A stretch of 64,000 nt of DNA from positions 43,697-107,696 of the forward strand of contig CANMBF010000004.1 of NCBI GenBank assembly GCA_947496065.1, written 5' to 3'. The stretch comes from Bacteroidota bacterium (GTDB taxonomy: Bacteria > Bacteroidota > Bacteroidia > NS11-12g > UBA955). The notes beneath the pieces are model-generated. The model was not told the DNA's origin. It ran no database searches and was given only the letters and a program-made list of their open reading frames with translations. How positions within the stretch are numbered: the stretch's first letter is position 1; every line of letters starts with the position of its first letter. Both the position numbers and the translations under genes were made by a program. This document shows positions 16,610 to 26,295 of the stretch, in pieces.

Positions 16610-18034
16610 TTAAAGTGTTATGGTATTGCCTCTGTAGTATTCAATAATGAGGGCTCTAAATACCAATTCGTATTTGGATTGTAGTTCGTTAGATTGTGCT
16701 TGTAAATAACTGTTCTTTGCATTGATAAAATCGAATGAGGTGGTAACGCCTGCGTCGAATCTTTTTTGAATATAATCTAAACTCATTTTTTGTGCTTCAA
16801 CACTGTTTAAACTGGCATCGTGTTTTGCTTTTGCCGCATTGTAACTATTCACCGCAGTGTTGATATCGTTAAGCAAAGTATTTTTTTGCTTAAGTAAATT
16901 CATGTCAGTGATTTGCTGATTGATTTTTGCTTTTTGAATATTGTTTTGTACTTGGAATCCATTGAATATATTCCAGCTAAAACTTATGCCTGCGCCTTGA
17001 CCAATATTGTTTTTAAACTGATCGCCAAATTTGATGATATTGGAATTGTAGACAAACAAAGGTTGTAATACTGCCTCATTGGAATTTTGCGTATAACCGA
17101 TGGTTTGGTAGCCAATAGGCGTGGTGTTGACTGTATAATTTTTGGCACTTTGCGAATACACCGTGCTGACACTTCCATATAGTGAAATTGAAGGCGAAAG
17201 CAACCCTTTTGAAACTTTGGTTTGTGCATTAGCGGCTTCACTTTGTTTAACAGCTGCCTTAATTTGAGGAAGGCTGTTGATGGCTGTTTCGTATATTTCT
17301 AAAACCACTGGTTCGCGCGTGGCGGTAATGCCTTCGACATTTGGCACTATAATATCAAAGGGTTCGGAATACGGCAATTGCATTAAGTTTCGCAGGGTTA
17401 ACAAGGCCGTATTTTTACTATTCACAGCATTGACGAGATTTAATTGTTCGTTGGCAATCTGTGCTTTTAAGGTTAATAAATTGCTAAGATCGGCAACGCC
17501 AGCATCGACTTGTTTTTGCGCTTTGTCAATACGTTGTTGGGTAGAGGCAATTTGTAATTGCGCATTGTTAATGCTTTCCATGGCTTGTATCAGTTGCAAG
17601 AAAGAACTCGATATATTAAGCGCGATTAAATTTTTGGTGTATTGTATGTTTTCTGCACTTGCCTCTTGGGTGAATTTTTTTTGTTTGATGTTGTTCAAAT
17701 TTTGAAAACCACTAAACAATATGATACCAGCATTTAAACCAAAGTTGTTAGAACGTATGGTTTGTCCTGTGATAAAGGCATTGGTGAACCTATCGACCGT
17801 TCTACCAAATTGATAGTTCTGTCCGGCACTTGCCGAAAGGGTAGGTAACAGATTGGCCTTACTAGCATTTACGTCGATTAACGAAGATTCGCTGTTAAGT
17901 ATGCTTTGTTTGATGTCTAGGTTATTCGACCAAGCATAGTCAATACATTGCTTAAGTGTAAATTTTTGTGCATTGACATTGGTAGAGAGCAGACACCCTA
18001 TCAGTCCTATTATTGAGAATAATTGTCTTGTCAT
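16610..18034 (-). CDS. TolC family outer-membrane efflux protein
   Basis: 474 aa with a signal peptide (LFSIIGLIGCLLSTNVNAQ). The body has two repeated halves of long amphipathic helices typical of OEP/TolC proteins (FTLKQCIDYAWSNNLDIKQ at the start of the first; LPQIKAAVKQSEAANAQTKV and LDYIQKRFDAGVTTSFDFINA in the second). It forms the outer-membrane channel with the HlyD-like adaptor encoded 4 bp downstream. The start ATG at 18034 is preceded by TATTTTCG on the - strand (18052-18059), a near match to the -7 consensus. Confidence 0.93.
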   Translation of the reverse strand: MTRQLFSIIGLIGCLLSTNVNAQKFTLKQCIDYAWSNNLDIKQSILNSESSLIDVNASKANLLPTLSASAGQNYQFGRTVDRFTNAFITGQTIRSNNFGLNAGIILFSGFQNLNNIKQKKFTQEASAENIQYTKNLIALNISSSFLQLIQAMESINNAQLQIASTQQRIDKAQKQVDAGVADLSNLLTLKAQIANEQLNLVNAVNSKNTALLTLRNLMQLPYSEPFDIIVPNVEGITATREPVVLEIYETAINSLPQIKAAVKQSEAANAQTKVSKGLLSPSISLYGSVSTVYSQSAKNYTVNTTPIGYQTIGYTQNSNEAVLQPLFVYNSNIIKFGDQFKNNIGQGAGISFSWNIFNGFQVQNNIQKAKINQQITDMNLLKQKNTLLNDINTAVNSYNAAKAKHDASLNSVEAQKMSLDYIQKRFDAGVTTSFDFINAKNSYLQAQSNELQSKYELVFRALIIEYYRGNTITL

Positions 18035-18219
18035 ATACTGAAATGAAAGGTCGAAAATAATGGCTTACAATTGAAGGTATTCTAATACTTCGACCAAATC
18101 GAATCAATAACGATAAAATGTTGTTGTACTTTTAAATTGAATGCGTAATCGGTGGAAAAGTGTTGCACGATACCTTGAAAATTTGTGTTGCGAACTACTT
18201 TGGTTTAAGTTTTTGGGAT

Positions 18220-18227
18220 TATCTTCG
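18220..18227 (+). promoter_or_regulatory. Putative -7 element for pheT (TATCTTCG)
   Basis: One mismatch to TAnnTTTG, 8 bp before the ATG, with TTTG at 18199-18202, 17 bp upstream. It sits in a 200-bp divergent spacer whose opposite strand carries a similar TATTTTCG for tolC. Confidence 0.45.
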
Positions 18228-18235
18228 CAGGGTAC

Positions 18236-20566
18236 ATGAAAATTTCATTGAATTGGCTAAAAGCCTTTATTGATATACAAAAGACCCCTGAGGAAATTGA
18301 ACAAATACTCACTGGGACAGGACTCGAAGTAGAACATTACGAAACCATAGAATCTATCAAAGGTGGATTGAAGGGTTTGGTGGTTGGGAAAGTTGAACAA
18401 TGTGAGAAGCATCCCAATGCCGATAAATTAAGTTTAACAAAAGTAGATATTGGAACAGGTGAATTGTTGTCAATTGTTTGTGGTGCGCCCAATGTGGCTG
18501 CAGGTTTAAAAGTTATTGTAGCGCCAGTTGGTACCATGATTTATCCTTCAAAAGGAGAGCCTTTTCAAATCAAAAATGCAAAAATAAGAGGCGAAGCAAG
18601 TGAAGGTATGTTGTGTGCTGAAGATGAAATAGGAATGGGTGTAAGCCATGAAGGCTTATTAATTCTGCCAGAAACCTTGCCCATTGGAACGCCTTTGGCC
18701 AATTATTTTAATGTCACCAGCGATGTAGTATTTGAAATCGGGTTAACGGCTAACAGAGGCGATGCAACGAGTCATCTCGGGGTAGCCAGAGAATTGGCCA
18801 CAGTTTTAGACATTGATTTAAAAAAACCGACACAAACAGTAAAGCCTGTTGCGCAATTACCTACCCTTAAAATTGTGGTGGAGGATACTGCCGCCTGCCC
18901 GAGGTATTCAGGATTAGTGCTGTCAAATATTACAGTGAAAGAGAGTCCTGATTGGTTGAAACTACAACTAAAATCCATCGGATTGAAATCAATAAACAAT
19001 GTAGTGGATGCTACCAATTATGTAATGCATGAATTGGGGCAACCTTTGCATGCCTTCGATTACAGTGCTATTGTTGGCGAACAGATAAAAGTAAAAAGAG
19101 CCAATCTTGGCGAAGTTTTCATAGCCTTAGATGATAAATCCTATACACTAAAAGGATATGAGTTAATGATAGCCAATGCGAATGAAAATATGTGCATGGC
19201 AGGTGTTTATGGAGGCAAAAACAGTGGTGTAAATAATGCAACCACTAAAGTGTTTTTAGAGAGCGCTTATTTTAGTGCCGATGTAGTGCGTAAAAGTGCC
19301 AAGGTCCATGGCCTTAATACAGATTCAGGTTTCAGGTACGAACGCGGTACCGATCCTGAAATAACACTTATCGCTTTAGAACGCGTGGCATCTATTTTAA
19401 CAGAGATAGCAGGTGCTAAAATTGAATCAGATTATGTCGATATTTATCCTGAAAAATTAAAACCTTCAGTTGTATATTTAAGAAAAAGTACGGTTAAAAA
19501 AGTAGGTGGTTTTGAAATTCCAGAAGCCAATATTGAACAAATAGTAACAGGTCTTGGAATCACTATAAAAGACAAGGATGCGAATGGCTGGAACCTTGAA
19601 GTGCCTTTGTTTAAAAGCGATGTTACGCGAGAAATTGATGTGGTTGAAGAATTGATTCGCATTTATGGATTCGAGCATATTCCTTTGAATAAGCACATGA
19701 GTCTTTCGCTTAATTACACAACTGAATTAAACGAGCGTTTCATATTAAATAAAGCAAATGACTATTTGAGAGGCATGGGTTTCTCAGAAATTATGACCAA
19801 TTCATTGGTGAGCGATAAGGTATATGAAGAGAAAGATGAGTTGGTTTACATGGCCAACCCTTTGAGCGCCGAAATGAACGTCATGCGAAAGTCGATGTTG
19901 TATTCAGGATTAGAAGCCATCGCTTACAATAAAAACAGAAAGCAAAGCAATACCCATTTTTTTGAATTTGGTAAAACCTATATTGCCGCCAATCAACAGT
20001 ATTTTGAAAAAGAAGAGTTAGCGATTTTTGCCTCGGGAAATACCACCGCCGAAAGTTGGGAACAGAAACAAAAGCCCGTCGATTACTACTTCCTTAAATC
20101 CATTGTAACACGTTTGGTGTCTGCTTTAGGTGGAGATTTAAAATGTGCAGAAATAAAAATGGTAGATGGTAAAGATTTAGCGCTTTTTGACATAAAAGAC
20201 GATGTTTATTTTGCAACTATTAATTGGCAAATGTTAATGAATCAATCCGCTGATAAGAAGTTCGTTTTAAAAGCCTTACCACAGTTTCCAATTGTTCGCA
20301 GAGATTTAAGTTTAGTGATAGATAAAGCGACCGAGTTTAAATCCATACAAAGCATGGTGCAAAAATTAAATATTAAAAACATGGTCGGGATGAATGTTTT
20401 TGATGTCTATGAAGGCAAGCCATTGGAAGATGGTAAAAAATCCTTAAGTATAGGCTTTGAATTGTATGATGAAGAAAAAACCATGAATGAAAAAGAGATT
20501 GACGCCATTATGCAAAAATTGATCAAGCAATTTGAACAGAATTTAAATGCTGTTATTAGAAAATAA
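18236..20566 (+). CDS. pheT: Phenylalanine--tRNA ligase beta subunit
   Basis: Beta chain of the alpha2-beta2 PheRS, 776 aa, near the family norm. Domains in order: N-terminal strands MKISLNWLKAFID; the EMAP-like tRNA-binding domain (VVGKVEQCEKHPNADKLS, IVCGAPNVAAGLKV; residues about 40-150); the B3/4 editing domain (NVVDATNYVMHELGQPLHAFD, TDSGFRYERGTDPE); B5 and the catalytic-like core (VVEELIRIYGFEHI); and the anticodon-binding FDX-ACB domain (PQFPIVRRDLSLVID). The stop overlaps the next ATG in TAATG, so the coiled-coil gene is translationally coupled. pheS is not in the window. Confidence 0.97.
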   Translation: MKISLNWLKAFIDIQKTPEEIEQILTGTGLEVEHYETIESIKGGLKGLVVGKVEQCEKHPNADKLSLTKVDIGTGELLSIVCGAPNVAAGLKVIVAPVGTMIYPSKGEPFQIKNAKIRGEASEGMLCAEDEIGMGVSHEGLLILPETLPIGTPLANYFNVTSDVVFEIGLTANRGDATSHLGVARELATVLDIDLKKPTQTVKPVAQLPTLKIVVEDTAACPRYSGLVLSNITVKESPDWLKLQLKSIGLKSINNVVDATNYVMHELGQPLHAFDYSAIVGEQIKVKRANLGEVFIALDDKSYTLKGYELMIANANENMCMAGVYGGKNSGVNNATTKVFLESAYFSADVVRKSAKVHGLNTDSGFRYERGTDPEITLIALERVASILTEIAGAKIESDYVDIYPEKLKPSVVYLRKSTVKKVGGFEIPEANIEQIVTGLGITIKDKDANGWNLEVPLFKSDVTREIDVVEELIRIYGFEHIPLNKHMSLSLNYTTELNERFILNKANDYLRGMGFSEIMTNSLVSDKVYEEKDELVYMANPLSAEMNVMRKSMLYSGLEAIAYNKNRKQSNTHFFEFGKTYIAANQQYFEKEELAIFASGNTTAESWEQKQKPVDYYFLKSIVTRLVSALGGDLKCAEIKMVDGKDLALFDIKDDVYFATINWQMLMNQSADKKFVLKALPQFPIVRRDLSLVIDKATEFKSIQSMVQKLNIKNMVGMNVFDVYEGKPLEDGKKSLSIGFELYDEEKTMNEKEIDAIMQKLIKQFEQNLNAVIRK

Positions 20567-20868
20567 TGGAACAACTGCTCTTAAGGTTAGCGAAGGTTAA
20601 AAACCAAATAAAGTCCCTTAAATCGCAAAAGGAACTATTGTTGATAGAAAATAAAAAAGCTTTGGGTCATATAGAACGGTTGCAGAAATTGGTTGAAATT
20701 CAGAATAATTCTATTCGTCAATTAGAACAACAATTAAAAGTAAAACGCATAGCCGATCAAATGGGAAATACCGAAACACTATCTGCCAACGAAAATAGGG
20801 CATTGAAATACAAGATAAACGAAATAATCAAGGAAGTTGATAAAGTAATCGCACTCATACACCAATGA
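20566..20868 (+). CDS. Short coiled-coil protein coupled to pheT
   Basis: 100 aa, almost entirely helical with heptads of Leu/Ile (LLLRLAKVKNQIKSL, IERLQKLVEIQNNSIRQLEQQL, INEIIKEVDKVIALI). The start overlaps the pheT stop and the stop overlaps the next start (ATGA), so it is the middle gene of a coupled three-gene unit. Comparable small coiled-coil genes downstream of pheT occur in other Bacteroidota, often next to zapA, but there is no zapA here. Function unknown; a division- or scaffold-related role is only a guess. Confidence 0.82.
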   Translation: MEQLLLRLAKVKNQIKSLKSQKELLLIENKKALGHIERLQKLVEIQNNSIRQLEQQLKVKRIADQMGNTETLSANENRALKYKINEIIKEVDKVIALIHQ

Positions 20869-21344
20869 AAACATTTGAAGCCTTTTCGCCTGAGTCGAAG
20901 GTTTGGATTTACCAAGCCTCTCGCGAATTTACAGTCGAAGAACATACCGTTTTGAGAGGTATGTTGAGTCATTTTTGTAATGATTGGACCGCCCATAATA
21001 ACCAATTGAAGGCTGATTTTGATTTGGTTTACGATCGCTTTATTACTTTGGTAGTAGATGAGTCGCACAATACCGCCAGCGGTTGTAGTATAGATAAAAG
21101 TGTGCGTCTGCTAAAGGAGATAGGTGAAAAATTTGAAATAGATTTTTTTGATAAAATGCAAATCACTTATATGCTCGATTATGAGTTTCAAATTAGCCAT
21201 TACAATGATTTAAAAACCCTTTATAAGAAGGGTGTTATTGATGATGACACTTTGTTTTTTGATATCAATATCCAAACATTAAGTGGTTATGATGGTTTTG
21301 TTAAACCATTGCACAAACATTGGTTAATAAAAAAAGTGAAATAG
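20865..21344 (+). CDS. Conserved Bacteroidota protein (often mislabelled 'ABC transporter ATPase')
   Basis: 159 aa. It matches a family I know from Bacteroidota by ESKVWIYQASREFTVEE, WTAHNNQLKADFDLVYDRF and VDESHNTASGCSIDKSV. Databases often call it an ABC transporter ATPase, but no Walker A, signature or Walker B motif is present, so that name is not supported here. It is a soluble alpha/beta protein with no signal peptide. The conserved ASGCSID could be a functional site. It overlaps the coiled-coil gene by 4 bp. Confidence 0.8.
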   Translation: MKTFEAFSPESKVWIYQASREFTVEEHTVLRGMLSHFCNDWTAHNNQLKADFDLVYDRFITLVVDESHNTASGCSIDKSVRLLKEIGEKFEIDFFDKMQITYMLDYEFQISHYNDLKTLYKKGVIDDDTLFFDINIQTLSGYDGFVKPLHKHWLIKKVK

Positions 21345-21356
21345 CCTATTTGTTAA

Positions 21357-21698
21357 ATGTGGCGTGCTTTGAAGCGTGCTTTTAACTCTTTTTCTTCATC
21401 AAAAATGGCCAAAAAATTATTGCCGGCATTGCCTCTTTATCCCTATTTGGTGTCTTTGATTGATTTGAACTTTAATAGTGCCTTTAGTTTTGGTGCCAAA
21501 AGCTTTAGTTGTAATCCCAAAGGGAAGAACGCTTTGGCTATGTTTACAACTGCTGGCGACTTATATTTGATGCATTCTGCAGCATTTTCTGCACTAGGTG
21601 TAAAGGCCAATGGAGCTTATACCTTAACAGTTTCCAAAGCCAATGATAAAGTAAAAAATTCTACTGATTTGGCCAATTATTTTGGAATAAAAATGTAA
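21357..21698 (+). CDS. Hypothetical protein
   Basis: 113 aa from the ATG at 21357, or 97 aa from the ATG at 21405 (MAKKLLPALPLYPYLV). Codon choice resembles the neighbours and it follows the previous stop closely. No motif or signal is recognised; the second half (LYLMHSAAFSALGVKANGAYTLTVSKAND) looks like folded beta structure. It could be a genuine small gene or a decayed one. A 510-bp spacer follows (21699-22208), AT-rich, with no coding frame, RNA gene or clear promoter. Confidence 0.5.
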   Translation: MWRALKRAFNSFSSSKMAKKLLPALPLYPYLVSLIDLNFNSAFSFGAKSFSCNPKGKNALAMFTTAGDLYLMHSAAFSALGVKANGAYTLTVSKANDKVKNSTDLANYFGIKM

Positions 21699-22208
21699 TA
21701 TTTTAGAGCGAAAAATTGGTGTTTATAAGGCGATTTAATTCTACTTTGGCGAATATTAAGCATCTACACTATTTTGCCTAGTATTTTTAACTTGTAAAAG
21801 TAAGTTACTTGTAAATTTCAAGATTAGGTGGGGACTTTTGGTAGGGACTCAAAATTTATAAATCAACCATTTTAATTCCGACTTTTTGGGGCTAAAAATT
21901 TCGTTGTAGTAAACCTTTAATTATCCCATTTTTATTATTTTTATTATTTATTGAATTGTAACAAACTGTAATAATGAATTTTATGAATTGTTTTTAAAAA
22001 TATTGTATTCACATTATTTTTTTAATAAAAAAAAGTAAATTAGAGTTATGCAAATATTCAATAGGAGTTGAAATTTTGTAGGGTTCGCAGAATTTTATAG
22101 TGCAGTATTTAATTGGGTAAAAACGTTCATTTGAATGCTTTCATAAACGGTAATTAACATGCAGAAAACACAGGAAAACTAGGGCTACTATTTTATATAA
22201 CTAAAACT

Positions 22209-24098
22209 ATGAAACACAAAATTAAAGCAGCCATGCTTGGCTTGCTGCTACTCGTTACTTTTAAAACTTTTGCGCTCAGTAATGGCGATGTTAGTGTGCG
22301 TTTACTCTCCGGATATTTGTGGCTCGACAATTCTTGTACCATTGGAAGTCCTTTGGGGAAAGTGGTTTCGTTTAGAGTTAAGAATACAAAGGGTGCTTTG
22401 TTGCAAGGTGTTTCAATTAACCTTGGGTCTATAGGATTTACAGCTACTGGCGCGGTTTCTTACACCTCTGGCACACCTTCATTTATCTGTAAGACAACCT
22501 CAAATATTTATCTTGGCAATATTGCTGCCGGCGATTCAGTAACAGCATTTTTTTATGTTGGATACAATTGTATCATTTATCCGAATAATTCGAATATAAC
22601 CACAGACTATATAACTTTTCCAATTACATTAAGCGATATTAATTCAGGTTCTGTCTCACTTAGTATTACAAATAAAATATACGTTATTAGAAATTCAAAT
22701 AATAATACCATTACAGTGCTTGCAACCACTCAAAATTTGGTTGGAACACTTCTAACCATTTCGGTAGCGTATAATATTTCTAACGTTAAGCCTACCAATA
22801 TTATTGATATGGAGCTTAGCACAACTGCTTCATTTCCAAATGGATATTCAATTGCTGGATGCAAAATTACCAGTTCTAGTATTTCTTCAGACTTCCCCGT
22901 TGGTTTATTAAATACGCACTATTCTAATAATATTACATCTAATTTGCCATCAGGGGGTACTGTTACTATTGATTGGTATTTAAAAATAAACAGTGCAACC
23001 ACTGGTATTACATCATCTAGTGTTATACCTTATGTCGTTTCTGATGCAGGCTCAGCGCAGCGATGGCAGGCCAATACAGCCAGTTTTACAGGTACCTCGA
23101 CTCCAACCAATAGTATTTCGGTTAAGAAGAAGGTGAATACAAATAGTGTATTAGTTAATGATACAGTTGTTTACACCATTGTTGTTAAAAACAGTAGCTT
23201 GGTTTCCGATATTACTATCGATCGCTTGGTCGATAATTTGCCGAGAGATTACAAGTTTTTATATATGCAAACAGATACGCATGCATATAAGCATTTGATT
23301 ACGTATTCCAATTGTACAGCTTATCCTGTTTACCAAGATACTAACTTGCTTTTTTTTAATGGCCAAAAGGAACTTTCGGCAGGCGTATTTTCTTGGGTTG
23401 TGCCTAAAAACGATTCAATACAGTTAATATACAGTGTGAAAGTTTCTGCAACAACTGGATTAAAAGATACAAATACAATTAGTGCCTATATCGGTACAAG
23501 TGCAGTTGGTAATTCGTTAGCTGTAGTCAATATTTATGCACCATTGCCGGTAAAGCTATTGTATCTAGATGCACAACAACAATATAATGGCGTTGAGCTA
23601 ACATGGGGTGCACCTGCAGAAGCTGACCCTCAAAAGTTTGTTGTCTATAGGAAAATAAATTTCAATGATGCTTATGAAAGAATTGGTGAATTAAATGTGA
23701 CAGAAAATGGCGCAAACGCTAATTACAAATTCTTTGATTATGAAGCATCCGCTCTAGGGACGAATTCAATTTTATACATGATAAAAAGTACTGATAATAA
23801 CAATGGGGTCGATTCGTTTATGGTGGGTATCGACTTGAATAATTCATTAAGAGACTTGAGGATATTGAATTTACACGAAGAAGGCATTGGATTAATTGGA
23901 CTCGCTGTTGGTGTACAAATTGCAAAAATTACAATCCTTGATTTGACTGGAAAGATGCTCTATAGTGCACCTGTCACAAGGTCTGGTGACTTATTTAATG
24001 TGCCTTATAATCCAAGAACTGAAGGTGTCGATGGTTTTATTATTACGATTGAATCATTAGGGAAATTAGAGCATAGAAAAATAGCCTTTCTTGATTAA
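22209..24098 (+). CDS. Secreted DUF11-domain protein with degenerate T9SS-type C-terminus
   Basis: 629 aa with a signal peptide (MKHKIKAAMLGLLLLVTFKTFA). The N-terminal half is Ser/Thr/Asn-rich beta structure. About residues 305-450 form a DUF11 conserved-repeat domain (SVKKKVNTNSVLVNDTVVYTIVVKNSS, ITIDRLVDNLPRDYKF). Next comes the linker and fibronectin-like module common in T9SS cargo (PLPVKLLYLDAQQQYNGVELTWGAP). The final 80 residues (KITILDLTGKMLYSAPV, FIITIESLGKLEHRKIAFLD) resemble a type A sorting domain but lack the classic PNP start. Probably a cell-surface or secreted structural protein. It is a single gene after a long AT-rich spacer. Confidence 0.82.
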   Translation: MKHKIKAAMLGLLLLVTFKTFALSNGDVSVRLLSGYLWLDNSCTIGSPLGKVVSFRVKNTKGALLQGVSINLGSIGFTATGAVSYTSGTPSFICKTTSNIYLGNIAAGDSVTAFFYVGYNCIIYPNNSNITTDYITFPITLSDINSGSVSLSITNKIYVIRNSNNNTITVLATTQNLVGTLLTISVAYNISNVKPTNIIDMELSTTASFPNGYSIAGCKITSSSISSDFPVGLLNTHYSNNITSNLPSGGTVTIDWYLKINSATTGITSSSVIPYVVSDAGSAQRWQANTASFTGTSTPTNSISVKKKVNTNSVLVNDTVVYTIVVKNSSLVSDITIDRLVDNLPRDYKFLYMQTDTHAYKHLITYSNCTAYPVYQDTNLLFFNGQKELSAGVFSWVVPKNDSIQLIYSVKVSATTGLKDTNTISAYIGTSAVGNSLAVVNIYAPLPVKLLYLDAQQQYNGVELTWGAPAEADPQKFVVYRKINFNDAYERIGELNVTENGANANYKFFDYEASALGTNSILYMIKSTDNNNGVDSFMVGIDLNNSLRDLRILNLHEEGIGLIGLAVGVQIAKITILDLTGKMLYSAPVTRSGDLFNVPYNPRTEGVDGFIITIESLGKLEHRKIAFLD

Positions 24099-24247
24099 GT
24101 TTTATAGCCTTATTTCTTTATAGAAGCTTTTGTCTGGGGATTAAATCCAATGCTCTTTTGCATCCAGTAGGTAAAGGTTTCTGTTTTATAAATGGCCGCC
24201 GAATGCACTCTGATAATGTTTCACTATGCCCCTCCTAAATTTGTCGT

Positions 24248-24763
24248 TTATATTGAATAACGTTCATCTAATACTTTTAAATGATGGGCAGCATGTCCAA
24301 CAATGATATAAGCCAATGCACGCACAGTTGTTTGAATAGGTGTGGTATTGGCGATCAGTAATTCATGGGATTGGTTGAGCGTTGAAATAAAAAATCGGGT
24401 ATTGTTTCGAACCAAATTAAATTCTTCCAAAATGCTTTTTAAAGGGCGAGATTCAGCTTGGGCATTTTGTTGGTAAAGGACATCGTTCATTCGAGATAGG
24501 GCCGATTGAAAGTCGCCACGGGCTGCAACAAATAAGCGGTTGAACATGGTGCGCTCAACATCGATGATGTGCATTAACACTTCTTTTATCGACCATTTGT
24601 CTGAGTCGTAGCGGTAATTGGCTCCACTTTCAGTCATGGTGGCGAAGTAATTTAAAACAGCTGATGTATTTTGGGTAAAGCTTTCATCAAAGTTAATAAT
24701 GTCCACCAATTTGATATAGTTTTCAAAATAGGGGTTATATTCATTTGTTTCAGGTCGTAGCAT
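24248..24763 (-). CDS. DinB family protein
   Basis: 171 aa, a four-helix-bundle metal-dependent protein of the DinB/YfiT group. Seen: WSIKEVLMHIIDVERTMFNRLF and, near the C-terminus, IIVGHAAHHLKVLDERY, which supply the three His that bind the metal (one in the LMHIIDVE helix, two in GHAAHH). Members include thiol transferases that use bacillithiol or mycothiol, and damage-inducible proteins of unknown activity; no specific substrate can be read here. Monocistronic, convergent with the DUF11 gene. Confidence 0.88.
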   Translation of the reverse strand: MLRPETNEYNPYFENYIKLVDIINFDESFTQNTSAVLNYFATMTESGANYRYDSDKWSIKEVLMHIIDVERTMFNRLFVAARGDFQSALSRMNDVLYQQNAQAESRPLKSILEEFNLVRNNTRFFISTLNQSHELLIANTTPIQTTVRALAYIIVGHAAHHLKVLDERYSI

Positions 24764-24823
24764 TTATAAGTAGGATATTAAAATACATACCAAGTAGTAT
24801 GTGTTTAAATGTTGTAAAGCAAT

Positions 24824-26024
24824 TTATTTACTTAATGAAAATTTAAATGTAGTACCTTCTCCTATGATGGATTCAACGGAAACACTGCCTTTGTTTTTTT
24901 CTGTTAAGCTTTTTACAGTAGCTAATCCAATGCCATTGCCTTTTTCACCAAATCGATCTTCAGTTGCAATGGTTTCGAATAGCGTAAAGAGTTTGGTTAG
25001 GTTTTCTTCTGAAATACCAGGTCCGTTGTCTTTTACGTAGAACCAATAATGGCTGTCTGTTTCTGAAACACCTAATTCAATCTCAACCACATCTTTATTA
25101 TTGTATTTTATGGCATTATTAACCAAGTTCATTAAGATTTGGTCGAGTAAAGTGTCATTTAAAATTACTTCATCTAACGTAGTATTGAGTTTAAATTTAA
25201 CAGGAATTTTACTGCCCGAAATTTTCTTTAAATACTGAATCAGATTTTTTAAATCAATAGGTTTTTTATTGCTGATATCGGTATTCTCGAGGCGCGAAAA
25301 TTTTAACAGGCCCTCTACCATTCTATTTAATCGGTCGGATGAATTTTTAATGAAGTCCAATATTTTTTTACCTTCTTCATCAACACGATCAATGTGTTCT
25401 TGTTGAACTAAATTAATCAGCGCATCAATGGTGGTAAGCGGTGTTTTTAAATCGTGGGCGGCCACATATGCAAAGCGCGATAATTCTTCGTTTTTCTTTT
25501 GTAATTCGCTACTTAATTCCAATAATTGGGTTTGTTTCTTTTGCAATTCAAAACGGTACATGACTTGTTTGGCAATGGTTCTTAAAGCATGCAATTGTTC
25601 TAAGCTGAGTTGGCGCGGTTTGGTGTCTAAGACACAAAGTGTGCCAAGCGGTAAGCCATCAGCTGTTTTCAAAACGGCACCCGCATAAAATACCAAATTT
25701 GGATCGTTTGTAACCAAAGGGTTATCATGAAATCTTTTGTCTTTTCTGGCATCTTCTACCACCATAATGTCATTTTCGCCTAGCATCGCATGGGCACAAA
25801 AAGCGACATCTCTAGAGGTCTCGCTAACCCCACCCTTTATTAGATTTAAACCATTGGCGGTAACTGTCAACTAAGGAAATAAGGGCCATAGGTGTTTGGC
25901 AAATTTCAGACACCAAATTCGTAAGTTCATCAAGGTCGGCACTAGGATCGGTGTCCATTTGGCCATAAGAAGCCAAAGCCTGGAGTCTCTCAATTTCTTT
26001 AAAATGAATTTCAGGAATAATCAT
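24824..26024 (-). pseudogene. GAF-domain sensor histidine kinase interrupted by a frameshift
   Basis: Two overlapping frames together form one protein of about 400 aa. The first runs from the ATG at 26024 through [16 protein letters not shown] and [16 protein letters not shown], then stops after NKGWG. The second continues [31 protein letters not shown] and LPLGTLCVLD, the rest of the same GAF domain. Then come HisKA (RFAYVAAHDLKTPL, His at about 25455) and HATPase_c (NLVNNAIKYNNKD, DNGPGIS, GNGIGLATVKSL). The break is at the GGGTGGGG stretch near 25833-25842 and needs a net loss of two bases or gain of one. The only start for the second frame is a TTG at 25870, which would give an N-terminally broken GAF. 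It may be a true pseudogene or a sequence error. Confidence 0.85.
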
Positions 26025-26255
26025 GGTTGTAAAATGTATGTTAGTTATATGCAAATTACAAAATAATATGGGTAATATTAAAGCACGTCCGTAAATATTT
26101 GATAATCATAATATAAAAATGTTTATAAGGTGTTTTTTTTTGTCGTTTTTTGCTTGCTTTTAAAAAAATACAGCTGGCAAACCGTACTTTTTTTTAAGGT
26201 AAAATTAAATTAACGATTTTATAATATTTAATTTAATTGCCAATACCAAACCCTC

Positions 26256-26263
26256 TATCTTTG
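26256..26263 (+). promoter_or_regulatory. Putative -7 promoter element (TATCTTTG)
   Basis: Exact TAnnTTTG match 32 bp before the oxygenase ATG; TTG at 26237-26239 lies 16 bp upstream as a possible -33. Confidence 0.5.
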
Positions 26264-26295
26264 GAAAAATATATGATGAAGTATAATGGTTTTCG

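Noticed and set aside
24110..24208. Short - strand frame of about 32 codons after dinB (ending ...SIGFNPQTKASIKK)
   Set aside because: It reads like protein but has only a GTG start, no upstream support, and is too short to separate from chance. It may be a remnant.
25824..25870. TTG at 25870 as the true start of the 348-aa histidine kinase
   Set aside because: It would begin in the middle of a GAF domain, and the upstream frame supplies the missing half, so a frameshift explains the data better.
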